Source: Phycisphaerales bacterium
GTDB lineage: Bacteria; Planctomycetota; Phycisphaerae; Tepidisphaerales; Tepidisphaeraceae
DNA length: 7,148 nucleotides
NCBI GenBank assembly: GCA_028288905.1
Contig: JAQGHJ010000084.1
Coordinates: 1 to 7,148, forward strand
Direction: 5' to 3'
Below, piece after piece: positions 1-6,510 of the stretch. The notes beneath the pieces are model-generated. The model had not been told where the DNA came from. It made no database searches and saw only the letters and a list, made by a program, of their open reading frames with translations. The position numbers and the translations under genes were made by a program. Numbering within the stretch: the stretch's first letter is position 1; every line of letters begins with the position of its first letter.

Positions 1-842
1 ATCTTGGTTGGAAAGTGATTGCTGGCTTCGGCGACTTGTATGGCCAACAAAAACCGGTCGAGTCCTTCTCGTGATAATCCTTGTTGCGATGATGGCCCGA
101 TAATAACTTCGGTCAGTAGATCGCGGACCTTCTCACCTAAGTCAAAACTCTGATACGGAATGATAACTGACCCTTTCGCACGGAATTTGACCTCTCGGTT
201 CGACTTCTTGAGCCCGCCGATCAGTCGCCACTCGCATTCTTCCGAAAATGCCGGGTCCTTCATGGCAGAACCCAGCCGGTGCATCTTAGGGAAAAAATGG
301 TGCCCGCAGAAGTTTGATGCTTCAGTGTACTTGTCGGCTCCATCAGCGTAAAGCCAATGACTTGCCTTGTATTCTTGTACGGTGTTGTCGATTAATTCTT
401 GAACAAGATTTATCTGCTCTTGTCGGTCATAGGAACATCTTACAAATGTGAACAGCTGTTGGTCTGCTAGGCTACCCAAGACTGTAGGATTAAGGCCGAT
501 GCTCATTCCCCCTCTTGGGCAGTACCCTCGCCATTGGCTGAGCAGGTCGCCGCGTTCGCTTAGTGATACAATAAAGTTGTTGCCCGGCATTATTTCAAGT
601 CGGGCTAACAGATGTTCGTATACTCTTCGCTCATTATCGTCCTGGGTCGTTTTTAGCTTTTCATTTACATAGTTTGATGCAAGTTTGTTCGCGTGGGCGA
701 ACTCCTTTGAATCGTTCAGATACCGTATATGGGTAGCCCAGAATGATTTTCCTCCTAGGATTCCAAGGGTGCCGGCTGCGTCGGAATAATGGTATAGCGT
801 GGCGGTGGGCCGCTGAGCGTAAAACTCCTTCAGAGTTTGCAT
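1..842 (-). CDS. DUF2971 family protein, C-terminus cut by window edge
   Basis: Reading the minus strand from the ATG at 842 gives 280 uninterrupted codons to the left edge, so the gene is partial. The protein shows the hallmarks I know from DUF2971: an N-terminal LYHYSDAAGTLGIL (residues 16-29), FWATHIRYLND (34-44), SERGDLLSQWRGYCP (95-109), a C-terminal ECEWRLIGG (202-210) and VIIGP (246-250). Family function is not established. The early His-Tyr pair followed by a Leu/Ile helix, and the late Glu-Trp-Arg, loosely recall ADP-ribosyltransferase-like folds, which is inference. An AGGAGG ribosome site lies four bases before the ATG. G+C content is far below the rest of the window, and codons such as ATA, TTA and ACA are common, which suggests recent transfer. 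It follows the primase gene by 90 bp and has its own candidate promoter, so it is probably a separate cargo unit. No signal peptide or membrane segment is seen. Confidence 0.88.
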   Translation of the reverse strand, partial: MQTLKEFYAQRPTATLYHYSDAAGTLGILGGKSFWATHIRYLNDSKEFAHANKLASNYVNEKLKTTQDDNERRVYEHLLARLEIMPGNNFIVSLSERGDLLSQWRGYCPRGGMSIGLNPTVLGSLADQQLFTFVRCSYDRQEQINLVQELIDNTVQEYKASHWLYADGADKYTEASNFCGHHFFPKMHRLGSAMKDPAFSEECEWRLIGGLKKSNREVKFRAKGSVIIPYQSFDLGEKVRDLLTEVIIGPSSQQGLSREGLDRFLLAIQVAEASNHFPTK

Positions 843-846
843 TCTG

Positions 847-852
847 CCTCCT
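847..852 (-). promoter_or_regulatory. Ribosome binding site of the DUF2971 gene
   Basis: The minus strand reads AGGAGG, then CAGA, then ATG at 842. This match to the Shine-Dalgarno consensus sets the start. It also rules out the competing frame that starts at 906 and runs through the same DNA, which has no such site and no recognisable product. Confidence 0.75.
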
Positions 853-896
853 ATGGGTTCTGGGCCGTAGCGTTTGGCCGTGAAAAATTCCGCGTA

Positions 897-905
897 ATTG
901 TAGCA
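897..905 (-). promoter_or_regulatory. Candidate extended -10 promoter for the DUF2971 gene
   Basis: On the minus strand the 90-bp gap between the primase stop and the DUF2971 start contains TGCTACAAT, an extended -10 element (TGn plus a hexamer one base from TATAAT). No good -35 hexamer is found 16-18 bp upstream, which is tolerable for extended -10 promoters. Transcription would start near 890 and leave a leader of about 48 bases. This supports expression independent of the upstream operon. It is a consensus match only. Confidence 0.4.
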
Positions 906-932
906 TGGTTTAGGCCATCGGATTGCGACGCT

Positions 933-3221
933 TTAGTTCACGTTTGCGAATGTTCCTCGTGTTGCACTGCTTCCGAGTACGTATACGGTCGATCCCGGCC
1001 CCGCTTTCCCTTTTCGCTCGGCCATCACAGCAGCCCCCTGACTGCACAGCTCCCCAAGCACCTTTGCCCGCTGGCTTGGGTCCATCCCGTTCGTCCCCCT
1101 GGCCAGTTCCCGTGGAGTTAGGCCCCGCTCGCCGGCCGCCTCCAGGGCCGACCGGACCCGACGCAACGCGCGGCCGAACTCGCTGTCAACGACGTTCGCC
1201 CCGGCCGCGTCGGCGAAGCCGTGCGTCAACGTCTCGGCCAGCCGCACCCCGAACGTAGCGGCCGTGTGATCGATCTCAATGTCGTCCGCGTACGCCGGGC
1301 CGTCCTTCCCCGCGCCGCAGCACGCGGCAATCAGCGCGACCTTGGCGGCGTGCTCGGGCGCGCGGCTCCAGAGGCTGTCGAGCCCCCGGCCGTCCCGGGT
1401 GCCCGCCCGGTGCCCGCGGCACTCGCGTTCGAACTGCCGGAAGACGCTCTCGGCCTCGCCCGTGGCGTGGATCGTGTGCGGCTCCTTGTGGGCACCCATC
1501 AACAGATTGACGGCCGGGAGCGTGTCGTACGCCTTGACCCACTCGGCCACGGCCGCCGGGATCTCGTCGGGCGGGCCTGTGGGCGCGACGCTCTGCGGGT
1601 CCGGGTCGGGGTCCGGACTCACGAACACGAGCATGCGGTTCAGGAACCCGTTGGAGATCTCGGCCGTCGTCAGCCCGGACCAAAGCATCGTCGGCGTCGT
1701 CGTGCCGTACAGGCACGCGTTCGGCTGGTCGATGTCCTTCCGCTCCCGGCCGGCCAGCTCGGCCCCGATGTAGGTCGTCGACGCGCTGCTGAACAGGCTC
1801 ATCATCAGCGGGGCGATGGCCTGCTCGTGACCGGCCGCGTACTTGCTCCCCGCCTGGCCGAACCAGTGCCCGATCTCGTCGAGTTGAAAGAGGATCGACG
1901 GGTTGAGGTGGACCGCGTTCTCCAGCGCGCTGTCCGACTTGATTCGCTCCCCGCCCAACAGCTTGGCCGTGAGCCCGGCCGCGTCGGTGATCCGCTTGAC
2001 GCACTTACGGCTGTGATCCTTGCCGCACCCGCTCTCACCCACGCCCAGAGCGTAGATGTTCGACCGCAGCCCCGTGGCGGTTTGGACGCGCCGGCCGAGT
2101 ACTGCCCCCCAGAACGCCAGCGCGTTGGCCAGAGCGAGCACGGGCTGGGGCTTGTAAGCGGTCGCGTTCATCCACCGCACCGTATCGCCCAGCAGTCCCG
2201 TGGCCCCGGCGTGGTCGACCGGGCGGGCCAGTGGGGCGGCGGGCTCCGCGGACTCCGGATCTGCATGTAGTTCGCCCGCCGTCCGGTCTACAGGTACGGC
2301 CGGCTCCGTCGGCCGCCAGGTTGTCGGCCAGTCGGCTTCCGCCCCGCCCTCTTCCAGCCGCGCGCCGAACTTGCCTTCGCGGTCGACGAGCTTCCGCCCC
2401 TCCGTCAGCTTCCGCCGTAGCTCCCGCTCGGACCACGCGGGGTGACACTTCGCCCCGTTGAACCACGTCAGCAGATCCCACGCGGCCGACTCCGTCAGCC
2501 CGAAGCGGAAACACTCGGCCGCCGCCCGAAGGGTCGCGTTGTGCCCGCCGCTGCCGCTGACGGCGTCGGGGATTAGCTCCATATACCGCCGGCACCGCTC
2601 GGCCGCCTCCAGGGCGGCGGACGGCCGGCCGGGCGTGGCCCGGTGGTCGACGAGCCCCGCGAGGTTGCCCGCGTCGTCGGCCGGGCGGACGGCATCGGCG
2701 ACCCACGCCGGCAGCTCGGCCAACGGGATCTCGTCGGGCGTCGCCGCCCAATCGTACCGCTGCCCGTTCGGGTGGATCGACGGCGGGGCGACGACGTACC
2801 CGCCCTCCCCCCGGGTGTCGATGCCCGGGGCGAGCCTGCCTTGGCTGTTGCGGCACCCGCGGCCGGCGTCCAGAAAGTAGAGTTGGAGCCCGCCCCGGCC
2901 GGTCCCCACGGCGGCGGTGCCGATCGGCCGGCCGGCGGTGAGCCTGGCCCACTCGGCCGGGCCGTTTTTGGGCGGGGTGGCGGCCGGGTCAACGTCCTGA
3001 TCGACGACCGCCAGGTTGCTGGCGGTGCCCGTGGCAAGGCCGACGTTGGCGTCGGGCCATCGCGCCCACCACTCGGCCAGCTTGGCCGGGTCGGTAGTGG
3101 CGTCGTGGCTGCCGATGCCGGCGAACGTGTGCTTCGTCCGGGGCCGGAGCGGGAGCACCCGCCAGCCGCGGGCGGCGTAGGCCAGGGCGTGAGATAGCAT
3201 GGTGTCGGGGGTGGCGGTCAA
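933..3221 (-). CDS. Bifunctional primase-polymerase fused to DUF3987-like P-loop ATPase
   Basis: A 762-residue replication protein. Residues 8-180 form a prim-pol (archaeo-eukaryotic primase-like) domain: an ALAYAARGWRVLPL opening, WWARWPDANVGLATG (51-65), the acidic metal motif VVDQDVD (72-78), GTGRGGLQLYF (106-116) and GYVVAPPSIHPNG (141-153). Residues 205-285 resemble the helical linker domain of such primases. Residues 355-535 form a P-loop ATPase of DUF3987 type: Walker A GESGCGKD (395-402, Lys401), Walker B ILFQLDEIG (443-451) and an arginine-finger-like NGFLNR (524-529). The last 75 residues look like a winged-helix. It probably primes and helps unwind the element's DNA. Two features are odd: the usual motif II His is Gln113, and Asp402 follows the Walker Lys. 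The start chosen is TTG at 3221, which overlaps the previous stop as TTGA with GGAG five bases upstream. ATG at 3200 lacks a ribosome site. The frame is open upstream to 3767, but that part overlaps two real genes. Confidence 0.9.
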   Translation of the reverse strand: MTATPDTMLSHALAYAARGWRVLPLRPRTKHTFAGIGSHDATTDPAKLAEWWARWPDANVGLATGTASNLAVVDQDVDPAATPPKNGPAEWARLTAGRPIGTAAVGTGRGGLQLYFLDAGRGCRNSQGRLAPGIDTRGEGGYVVAPPSIHPNGQRYDWAATPDEIPLAELPAWVADAVRPADDAGNLAGLVDHRATPGRPSAALEAAERCRRYMELIPDAVSGSGGHNATLRAAAECFRFGLTESAAWDLLTWFNGAKCHPAWSERELRRKLTEGRKLVDREGKFGARLEEGGAEADWPTTWRPTEPAVPVDRTAGELHADPESAEPAAPLARPVDHAGATGLLGDTVRWMNATAYKPQPVLALANALAFWGAVLGRRVQTATGLRSNIYALGVGESGCGKDHSRKCVKRITDAAGLTAKLLGGERIKSDSALENAVHLNPSILFQLDEIGHWFGQAGSKYAAGHEQAIAPLMMSLFSSASTTYIGAELAGRERKDIDQPNACLYGTTTPTMLWSGLTTAEISNGFLNRMLVFVSPDPDPDPQSVAPTGPPDEIPAAVAEWVKAYDTLPAVNLLMGAHKEPHTIHATGEAESVFRQFERECRGHRAGTRDGRGLDSLWSRAPEHAAKVALIAACCGAGKDGPAYADDIEIDHTAATFGVRLAETLTHGFADAAGANVVDSEFGRALRRVRSALEAAGERGLTPRELARGTNGMDPSQRAKVLGELCSQGAAVMAERKGKAGPGSTVYVLGSSATRGTFANVN

Positions 3222-3544
3222 CGGTTCTCCGCTTTGAGCGATTCGGCAAGGTCGCGGCGAGCGGCCGCCATCTTCTTCCGACTTTCCATCCAGCAGTAGA
3301 CGGTCAGGTCGTCGACCTGCTGGCGGCCGCACCCGTGGCAAAAGTGTGCGGCCGTCCGCTTCTCGGCCTTGCATTGCGGACACGATGGCGGCGGCACCCG
3401 AGCCGGCAGGGGGACGGCGGACGGGTATCGCGGCCTCCGGTCCCAGGGCAGGCGAGGGGCGTAGACGATAAGCACGCCGAGCGTCAGGAAACCGGCCACC
3501 GCGAGAACGCACCCGATGATCCCGACGACGTCTTGCGGGGTCAC
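3218..3544 (-). CDS. Small membrane-anchored zinc-ribbon protein
   Basis: A 108-residue protein of no family I recognise. Residues 6-28 are a hydrophobic segment (VVGIIGCVLAVAGFLTLGVL and following) without charges, consistent with a single N-terminal transmembrane helix. A proline-rich linker (41-53) follows. Then comes a four-Cys ribbon, CPQC at 55-58 and CHGC at 69-72, and finally a charged helix rich in Lys, Arg and Ala. The GTG start at 3544 shares bases with the stop of the preceding gene (GTGA), with GGTGGGG just upstream. Its own stop overlaps the TTG of the primase gene, so it is coupled on both sides. An in-frame ATG at 3694 would add 50 low-complexity Arg/Gly residues lying wholly inside the preceding gene, so it was rejected. 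A membrane-tethered zinc ribbon next to a primase could locate replication proteins at the membrane; that is inference. Confidence 0.68.
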   Translation of the reverse strand: MTPQDVVGIIGCVLAVAGFLTLGVLIVYAPRLPWDRRPRYPSAVPLPARVPPPSCPQCKAEKRTAAHFCHGCGRQQVDDLTVYCWMESRKKMAAARRDLAESLKAENR

Positions 3545-4155
3545 TTCCCCACCTTGCCCCCAAGGGCGGCTTGAACCGCGAGCCTGGCCCGCACCATCCG
3601 GCGTTGAACCTCGCACGCCAGGTCGACGGCGGCCTCTGCGTCCTCCCCGCCCCGCTCGGCCCGCCCCAGCTCCCAAAGCTCCGTCCCGTCGCACAGGGCG
3701 TCGTACGCCTGGCGGGCGGCGGCCTGGAGGCTGGCCAGTTGCTTGGCGGCGGCGGCGAGCTGTTCACGGGCGGCGTCTCTCTCCCTCGTGGCCTCCCCGA
3801 ACTTCTCCATCGTCAGCTTCCACCGACGCTGCCAAAACGACGGCTTGGCAATCGCGTTCACGGCGGCTAGAAAAGTCTCCGCGTTCGCGTCCGCCCGCTT
3901 CGGCGGCGGGCCGAACGCCTCTTCGTAAGCCGAGCACGTCGGGCACCTCTCGCCCGGCGGGAACGTCGTTAGGCACGCCCGGCACAACTCGCGGGAGGCC
4001 GCTTCACCCAAGGGCAGCTGGCGGGCCGGCGGGTGCGAGCACTCCGGGCAACGCGACCCGTCCGCGGAAAACGTCGTAAAGCACGCGCGGCACATCTCGC
4101 GGAAGACCGGCTCACCCGACGACGGCGGCAGCTTCGTTTCGCTTGAACTTGACAC
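3541..4155 (-). CDS. Protein with two tandem CRAC...CPxC zinc knuckles and helical tail
   Basis: A 204-residue protein of unknown function. Two near-identical four-Cys knuckles lie 36 residues apart: Cys22, 25, 36, 39 and Cys58, 61, 71, 74. Both have the form (F/S)RE-(M/L)-CRAC-(F/L)-TTF followed by CP(E/T)C, so this is an internal duplication. Residues 95-115 are basic and aromatic (FWQRRWKLTMEKF). From about 118 to 200 the chain is rich in Ala, Glu, Gln and Arg and likely helical or coiled coil. The start is GTG at 4155 rather than ATG. It is supported by GGAGGTGATC six bases upstream, and it makes the gene overlap the helicase by 44 bp. The same CRAC...CPxC knuckle closes the helicase core, so the two products may share a partner or derive from one another. 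Its stop overlaps the next GTG start. Confidence 0.8.
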   Translation of the reverse strand: MSSSSETKLPPSSGEPVFREMCRACFTTFSADGSRCPECSHPPARQLPLGEAASRELCRACLTTFPPGERCPTCSAYEEAFGPPPKRADANAETFLAAVNAIAKPSFWQRRWKLTMEKFGEATRERDAAREQLAAAAKQLASLQAAARQAYDALCDGTELWELGRAERGGEDAEAAVDLACEVQRRMVRARLAVQAALGGKVGK

Positions 4156-5740
4156 CGATCACCTCCGTAAACCGGCCGTTCTGACGGACCCGGATAGATT
4201 GCGTCTTCTCCGCGACGCGCGCCCCCAAGAACAGATCTTGAGAAAGGGCGTCGTCGGTTGATGCGGGGATGGTTTTTCCGAACCTGGCCCGCCACCACTC
4301 CCGGGCCTTGTGCAGCGCGTACCCGGGCGGGTGGCTCAGGCAGACCCATTCCGTGTGCGACTCCAGGCCCCCCGGACCGTGGTAGGTGACCTTGATCATC
4401 GGCGGCTTGTCCGGCTTGGCGTGCCGGGTGGCCGTCACGTCGGCGACGTCCATGTCCCACGGCTCGCCGTCGGAAAGGATGGCCGCTTCCGTCCGGGCCT
4501 TGGGGTCGCTCGGGATGATCCGCTCGCTCTTCGGCGGGGCGTCGCCCGCGACGCTCGACGGCGGCGGCACCCACCCGCACGCCGGGCACTTGCCCATCGG
4601 CTTGGGGTAGTGTTCCTGGCACGCGCGGCACGTCTGCATTGCCGGGCGGTTGCCCTCCAGCATGTCGAGCGGGCCGTGCCGGCTGACGTTGCCGGCGAAG
4701 TCGAGCACCAGGCAATCGGCCTTGCTCGGGTGGGTGCGGAGCCCCCGGCCGACCTGTTGGTAGTAGAGCCCTTGCGACTCCGTCGGCCGGATCAACACGA
4801 CGGCGTCCACCGTCGGGGCGTCGAACCCCTCGGACAGGATGTTGATGTTGGCCAGGGCTCTGAGGTTCCCGGCGACGAACTCCCGGGCGTAGCCGGTCCG
4901 CTCCGCGTCGGGCGTCCCGTCGTGGATGACCGGGCACGCCCATCCGTACAACGCCAGGGCTTTGCTCACCTTGTCGGCGTGCTCCTTCGTGCAGCAGAAG
5001 AACAGCACGGACCGGCGGTTCTCCCGCTCCAGAATGTCGACCGCCTCCCCGACGATCCCGGCGACGCCCTCCAGGGCGGCCGCCTCCAACTGCCCTTGGT
5101 TGAAGTCGCCCCCGCTCTTGCGAATGCCGGCGGTGTTGACCTCCCGCTTGCCGACCTTCGTCCGCAGCTTGCAAAGGAACCCGTCGTCGATCAGGTGTTT
5201 GACGTTGGCCGAGTAACACACGTCGTTGATGACGTACTTCGGACCGCAGATCAGCCCGCCGGCCAGGCGGTAGGGGGTGGCCGTCCAGGCGACCACGCGG
5301 AGCCGTGGGTTGTTGAGCTTCGCGTGCTCGACGAGCTGGTGATACTGGCCCTCAGACCGCAGGGGTATCCGATGGGCCTCGTCGACCATGATCACGTCGA
5401 ACGGGTCAAGATCTAGGATCTTGTTCGCGACGCTGCCGATCGTCGCTGCCAGGATGTCCGCCCGGCGGTCGTTCCGCTTCAGCTTGGCCGACAGCACGCC
5501 GACCGGGGCGTCGGGACACACGGCTTTGAGCTTGGCCTCGAACTGCACGATCAGCTCTGGGACGTGGGCGACGACGAGCGCGCGGATCGGGTGAGACGCC
5601 CGCCACCGCTGGACGGTCCACGCCATGCACGGCGTCTTGCCCGCCCCGGTCGGGAGCACGACGCACGGGTTGCCCGGCCGCTCCGACAGGTAGGCGTCGA
5701 GGGCGTCCATCGCCTCGGATTGGTAGGGGCGGGGCTGCAT
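4112..5740 (-). CDS. DEAH-box superfamily 2 DNA helicase with C-terminal zinc knuckle
   Basis: A 542-residue ATP-dependent helicase of the SSL2/type III restriction-like group (COG1061 style). RPYQSEAMDAL (4-14) is the Q-like entry motif, and LPTGAGKT (29-36) is Walker A. VDEAH (119-123) is motif II and TATP (153-156) is motif III. LSEGFDAP (302-309) and QQVGRGLR (328-335) are motifs V and VI. All expected catalytic residues are present. After the core comes a zinc knuckle with Cys371, 374, 385 and 388, then a roughly 150-residue tail of unknown fold. Phages and mobile elements often carry such helicases in replication modules, and no methyltransferase or nuclease partner for restriction is visible here. 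The ATG overlaps the previous stop as TAATG. GGAGGTGAT lies nine bases from GGAGG to ATG. The 3' end overlaps the tandem-knuckle gene by 44 bp. Confidence 0.93.
   Translation of the reverse strand: MQPRPYQSEAMDALDAYLSERPGNPCVVLPTGAGKTPCMAWTVQRWRASHPIRALVVAHVPELIVQFEAKLKAVCPDAPVGVLSAKLKRNDRRADILAATIGSVANKILDLDPFDVIMVDEAHRIPLRSEGQYHQLVEHAKLNNPRLRVVAWTATPYRLAGGLICGPKYVINDVCYSANVKHLIDDGFLCKLRTKVGKREVNTAGIRKSGGDFNQGQLEAAALEGVAGIVGEAVDILERENRRSVLFFCCTKEHADKVSKALALYGWACPVIHDGTPDAERTGYAREFVAGNLRALANINILSEGFDAPTVDAVVLIRPTESQGLYYQQVGRGLRTHPSKADCLVLDFAGNVSRHGPLDMLEGNRPAMQTCRACQEHYPKPMGKCPACGWVPPPSSVAGDAPPKSERIIPSDPKARTEAAILSDGEPWDMDVADVTATRHAKPDKPPMIKVTYHGPGGLESHTEWVCLSHPPGYALHKAREWWRARFGKTIPASTDDALSQDLFLGARVAEKTQSIRVRQNGRFTEVIGVKFKRNEAAAVVG
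4157..4166 (-). promoter_or_regulatory. Full-length anti-16S ribosome binding site inside the helicase gene
   Basis: The minus strand reads GGAGGTGATC, perfectly complementary to the 3' end of bacterial 16S rRNA. The GGAGG lies six bases before the GTG at 4155. It sits inside the helicase coding sequence and decides the start of the overlapping gene. Confidence 0.75.
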
Positions 5741-6030
5741 TAGAAATCACCTCCGGTGGCGCGGTCGCTTTGCGGGTCTAGGTGGCAGCATTCGACGCAG
5801 AGGTAATGGCCGTCGCTCTGGCAGTCGCGGAAGTCGCCGGGCTGCCACGGCCGCGGGGCGAAGGCGTGGCAGCGGTGGTCGGGATCACGCATTTGCGGCA
5901 GCCCAACCGGCGCGCGTCGAGTCGGGTCGCCGGCCATCAGCCGGCGGTAAGCGAACCGACAGACCCGTAGCCACGTTGACTGACGAAACCGCTGCCAGGG
6001 CGAAGGCGGCGTCCGGGTCGGGATGCTCAT
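5740..6030 (-). CDS. Small Cys-rich, zinc-finger-like protein
   Basis: A 96-residue hypothetical protein. The N-terminal half is basic and aromatic (Trp12, Arg14, Arg16, Trp20, Arg22, Arg25, Arg29, Arg30). The C-terminal half has Cys54, Cys70, His75, Cys78, Cys81 and Cys82, including the string GHYLCVECCHL. The spacing C-x15-C-x7-C-x2-C fits a treble-clef or ribbon-like metal site, but I cannot name a family. It starts with ATG in an ATGA overlap with the preceding gene and stops in a TAATG overlap with the helicase start. Such coupling usually means the products are made in fixed ratio. A nucleic-acid-binding accessory role for the helicase is plausible but unproven. Confidence 0.7.
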   Translation of the reverse strand: MSIPTRTPPSPWQRFRQSTWLRVCRFAYRRLMAGDPTRRAPVGLPQMRDPDHRCHAFAPRPWQPGDFRDCQSDGHYLCVECCHLDPQSDRATGGDF

Positions 6031-6224
6031 TGCCCCACCCCCTTCGCCTTCGTCATCCCGCGGAGCTGGTTGAGTAACGCGAGCCCCGCTTGCCGCTCCG
6101 TCTGGTCATTGCTCGCCGCCAGCCTGGCGGCCGTGCCGTGGGCCTCCGTCACGCTGGCCGGGTGGTCGTCGAAGTCGATTGCGAACGTCTGCCCGAAGGC
6201 GATGGTTTCAACTCGGTTGGTCAT
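6027..6224 (-). CDS. Small hypothetical protein
   Basis: A 65-residue protein that I do not recognise. The first 20 residues look like a short beta segment (VETIAFGQTFAIDF), followed by acidic DDHP. Residues 22-60 are probably helical (TEAHGTAARLAA, then a Gln/Arg/Leu stretch), ending in a basic KAKGVGQ. It has no cysteines. The ATG at 6224 is preceded by GGGAG only three bases away, which is a little close. It begins 12 bp after the previous stop, and its TGA overlaps the next ATG (ATGA). Its place in the coupled operon is the main evidence that it is real. Confidence 0.6.
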   Translation of the reverse strand: MTNRVETIAFGQTFAIDFDDHPASVTEAHGTAARLAASNDQTERQAGLALLNQLRGMTKAKGVGQ

Positions 6225-6236
6225 GAGCTCCCGTCG

Positions 6237-6503
6237 TCAGTTGTTGTGGGCGTTGGCGATCCGCTCGGCCGCCACGGCGGCTAGGGGCGGGCGGTCTTCG
6301 GCGTCCGCCGCCAGGGCGAACGCCAGCCGGGGGACCATCCGGCGGCCGGGCTTCGGCCGGCAGACGACCGGCGTCGTCAGCCCCAGCCATTCCATGCGGG
6401 TGGCAAGGGCGGTGATCTTGTCTTCGTGGCCGGGCGGTTCGGCCGGAGGGTCGTCGCGCGGCGTCCGCGGTCGGGCGCGTTGGGTGGTGCGGACGGATTC
6501 CAT
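6237..6503 (-). CDS. Small hypothetical protein, proline/arginine-rich N-terminus
   Basis: An 88-residue protein of unknown family. Residues 1-27 are rich in Arg, Thr and Pro and likely disordered. Residues 28-60 (ITALATRMEWLGL, then TTPVVCRPKPGRRMVPRL) could form one helix and two strands. The rest is Ala/Glu-rich and likely helical. The ATG at 6503 has AGGAG four bases upstream, and this site contains the TAG stop of the HNH gene, so the two are tightly linked. No membrane segment or metal site is seen; it has a single Cys. Confidence 0.6.
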   Translation of the reverse strand: MESVRTTQRARPRTPRDDPPAEPPGHEDKITALATRMEWLGLTTPVVCRPKPGRRMVPRLAFALAADAEDRPPLAAVAAERIANAHNN

Positions 6504-6510
6504 CGGGCTC

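Noticed and set aside
661..906. 81-codon minus-strand frame at the DUF2971 start
   Set aside because: It runs out of frame through the N-terminus of the DUF2971 gene, which has clear family motifs and a better ribosome site.
843..932. Possible rho-independent terminator after the primase gene
   Set aside because: There is only a short A/T run and four-base self-complementary GGCC pieces. No convincing stem followed by a T run is seen on the minus strand.
1221..2270. Long plus-strand open frame (349 codons) across the primase gene
   Set aside because: It is antisense to a gene with clear motifs. The product is Arg/Gly/Val-rich with no domain, as expected for a shadow frame in high-GC DNA.
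3222..3767. N-terminal extension of the primase to 3767
   Set aside because: The extra 182 residues are low-complexity Arg/Pro/Gly. They overlap the membrane zinc-ribbon gene completely and part of the tandem-knuckle gene. Homology-like sequence begins only around residue 8 of the TTG form.
4310..5416. Long plus-strand open frame (368 codons) across the helicase gene
   Set aside because: It is antisense to all the helicase motifs. The composition is Arg/Val/Leu/Asp-biased with no recognisable motif.
4112..5740. Restriction-system identity for the DEAH helicase
   Set aside because: The core resembles type I/III restriction helicases, but no methyltransferase, specificity or nuclease domain is encoded nearby. 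Its context is replication genes.
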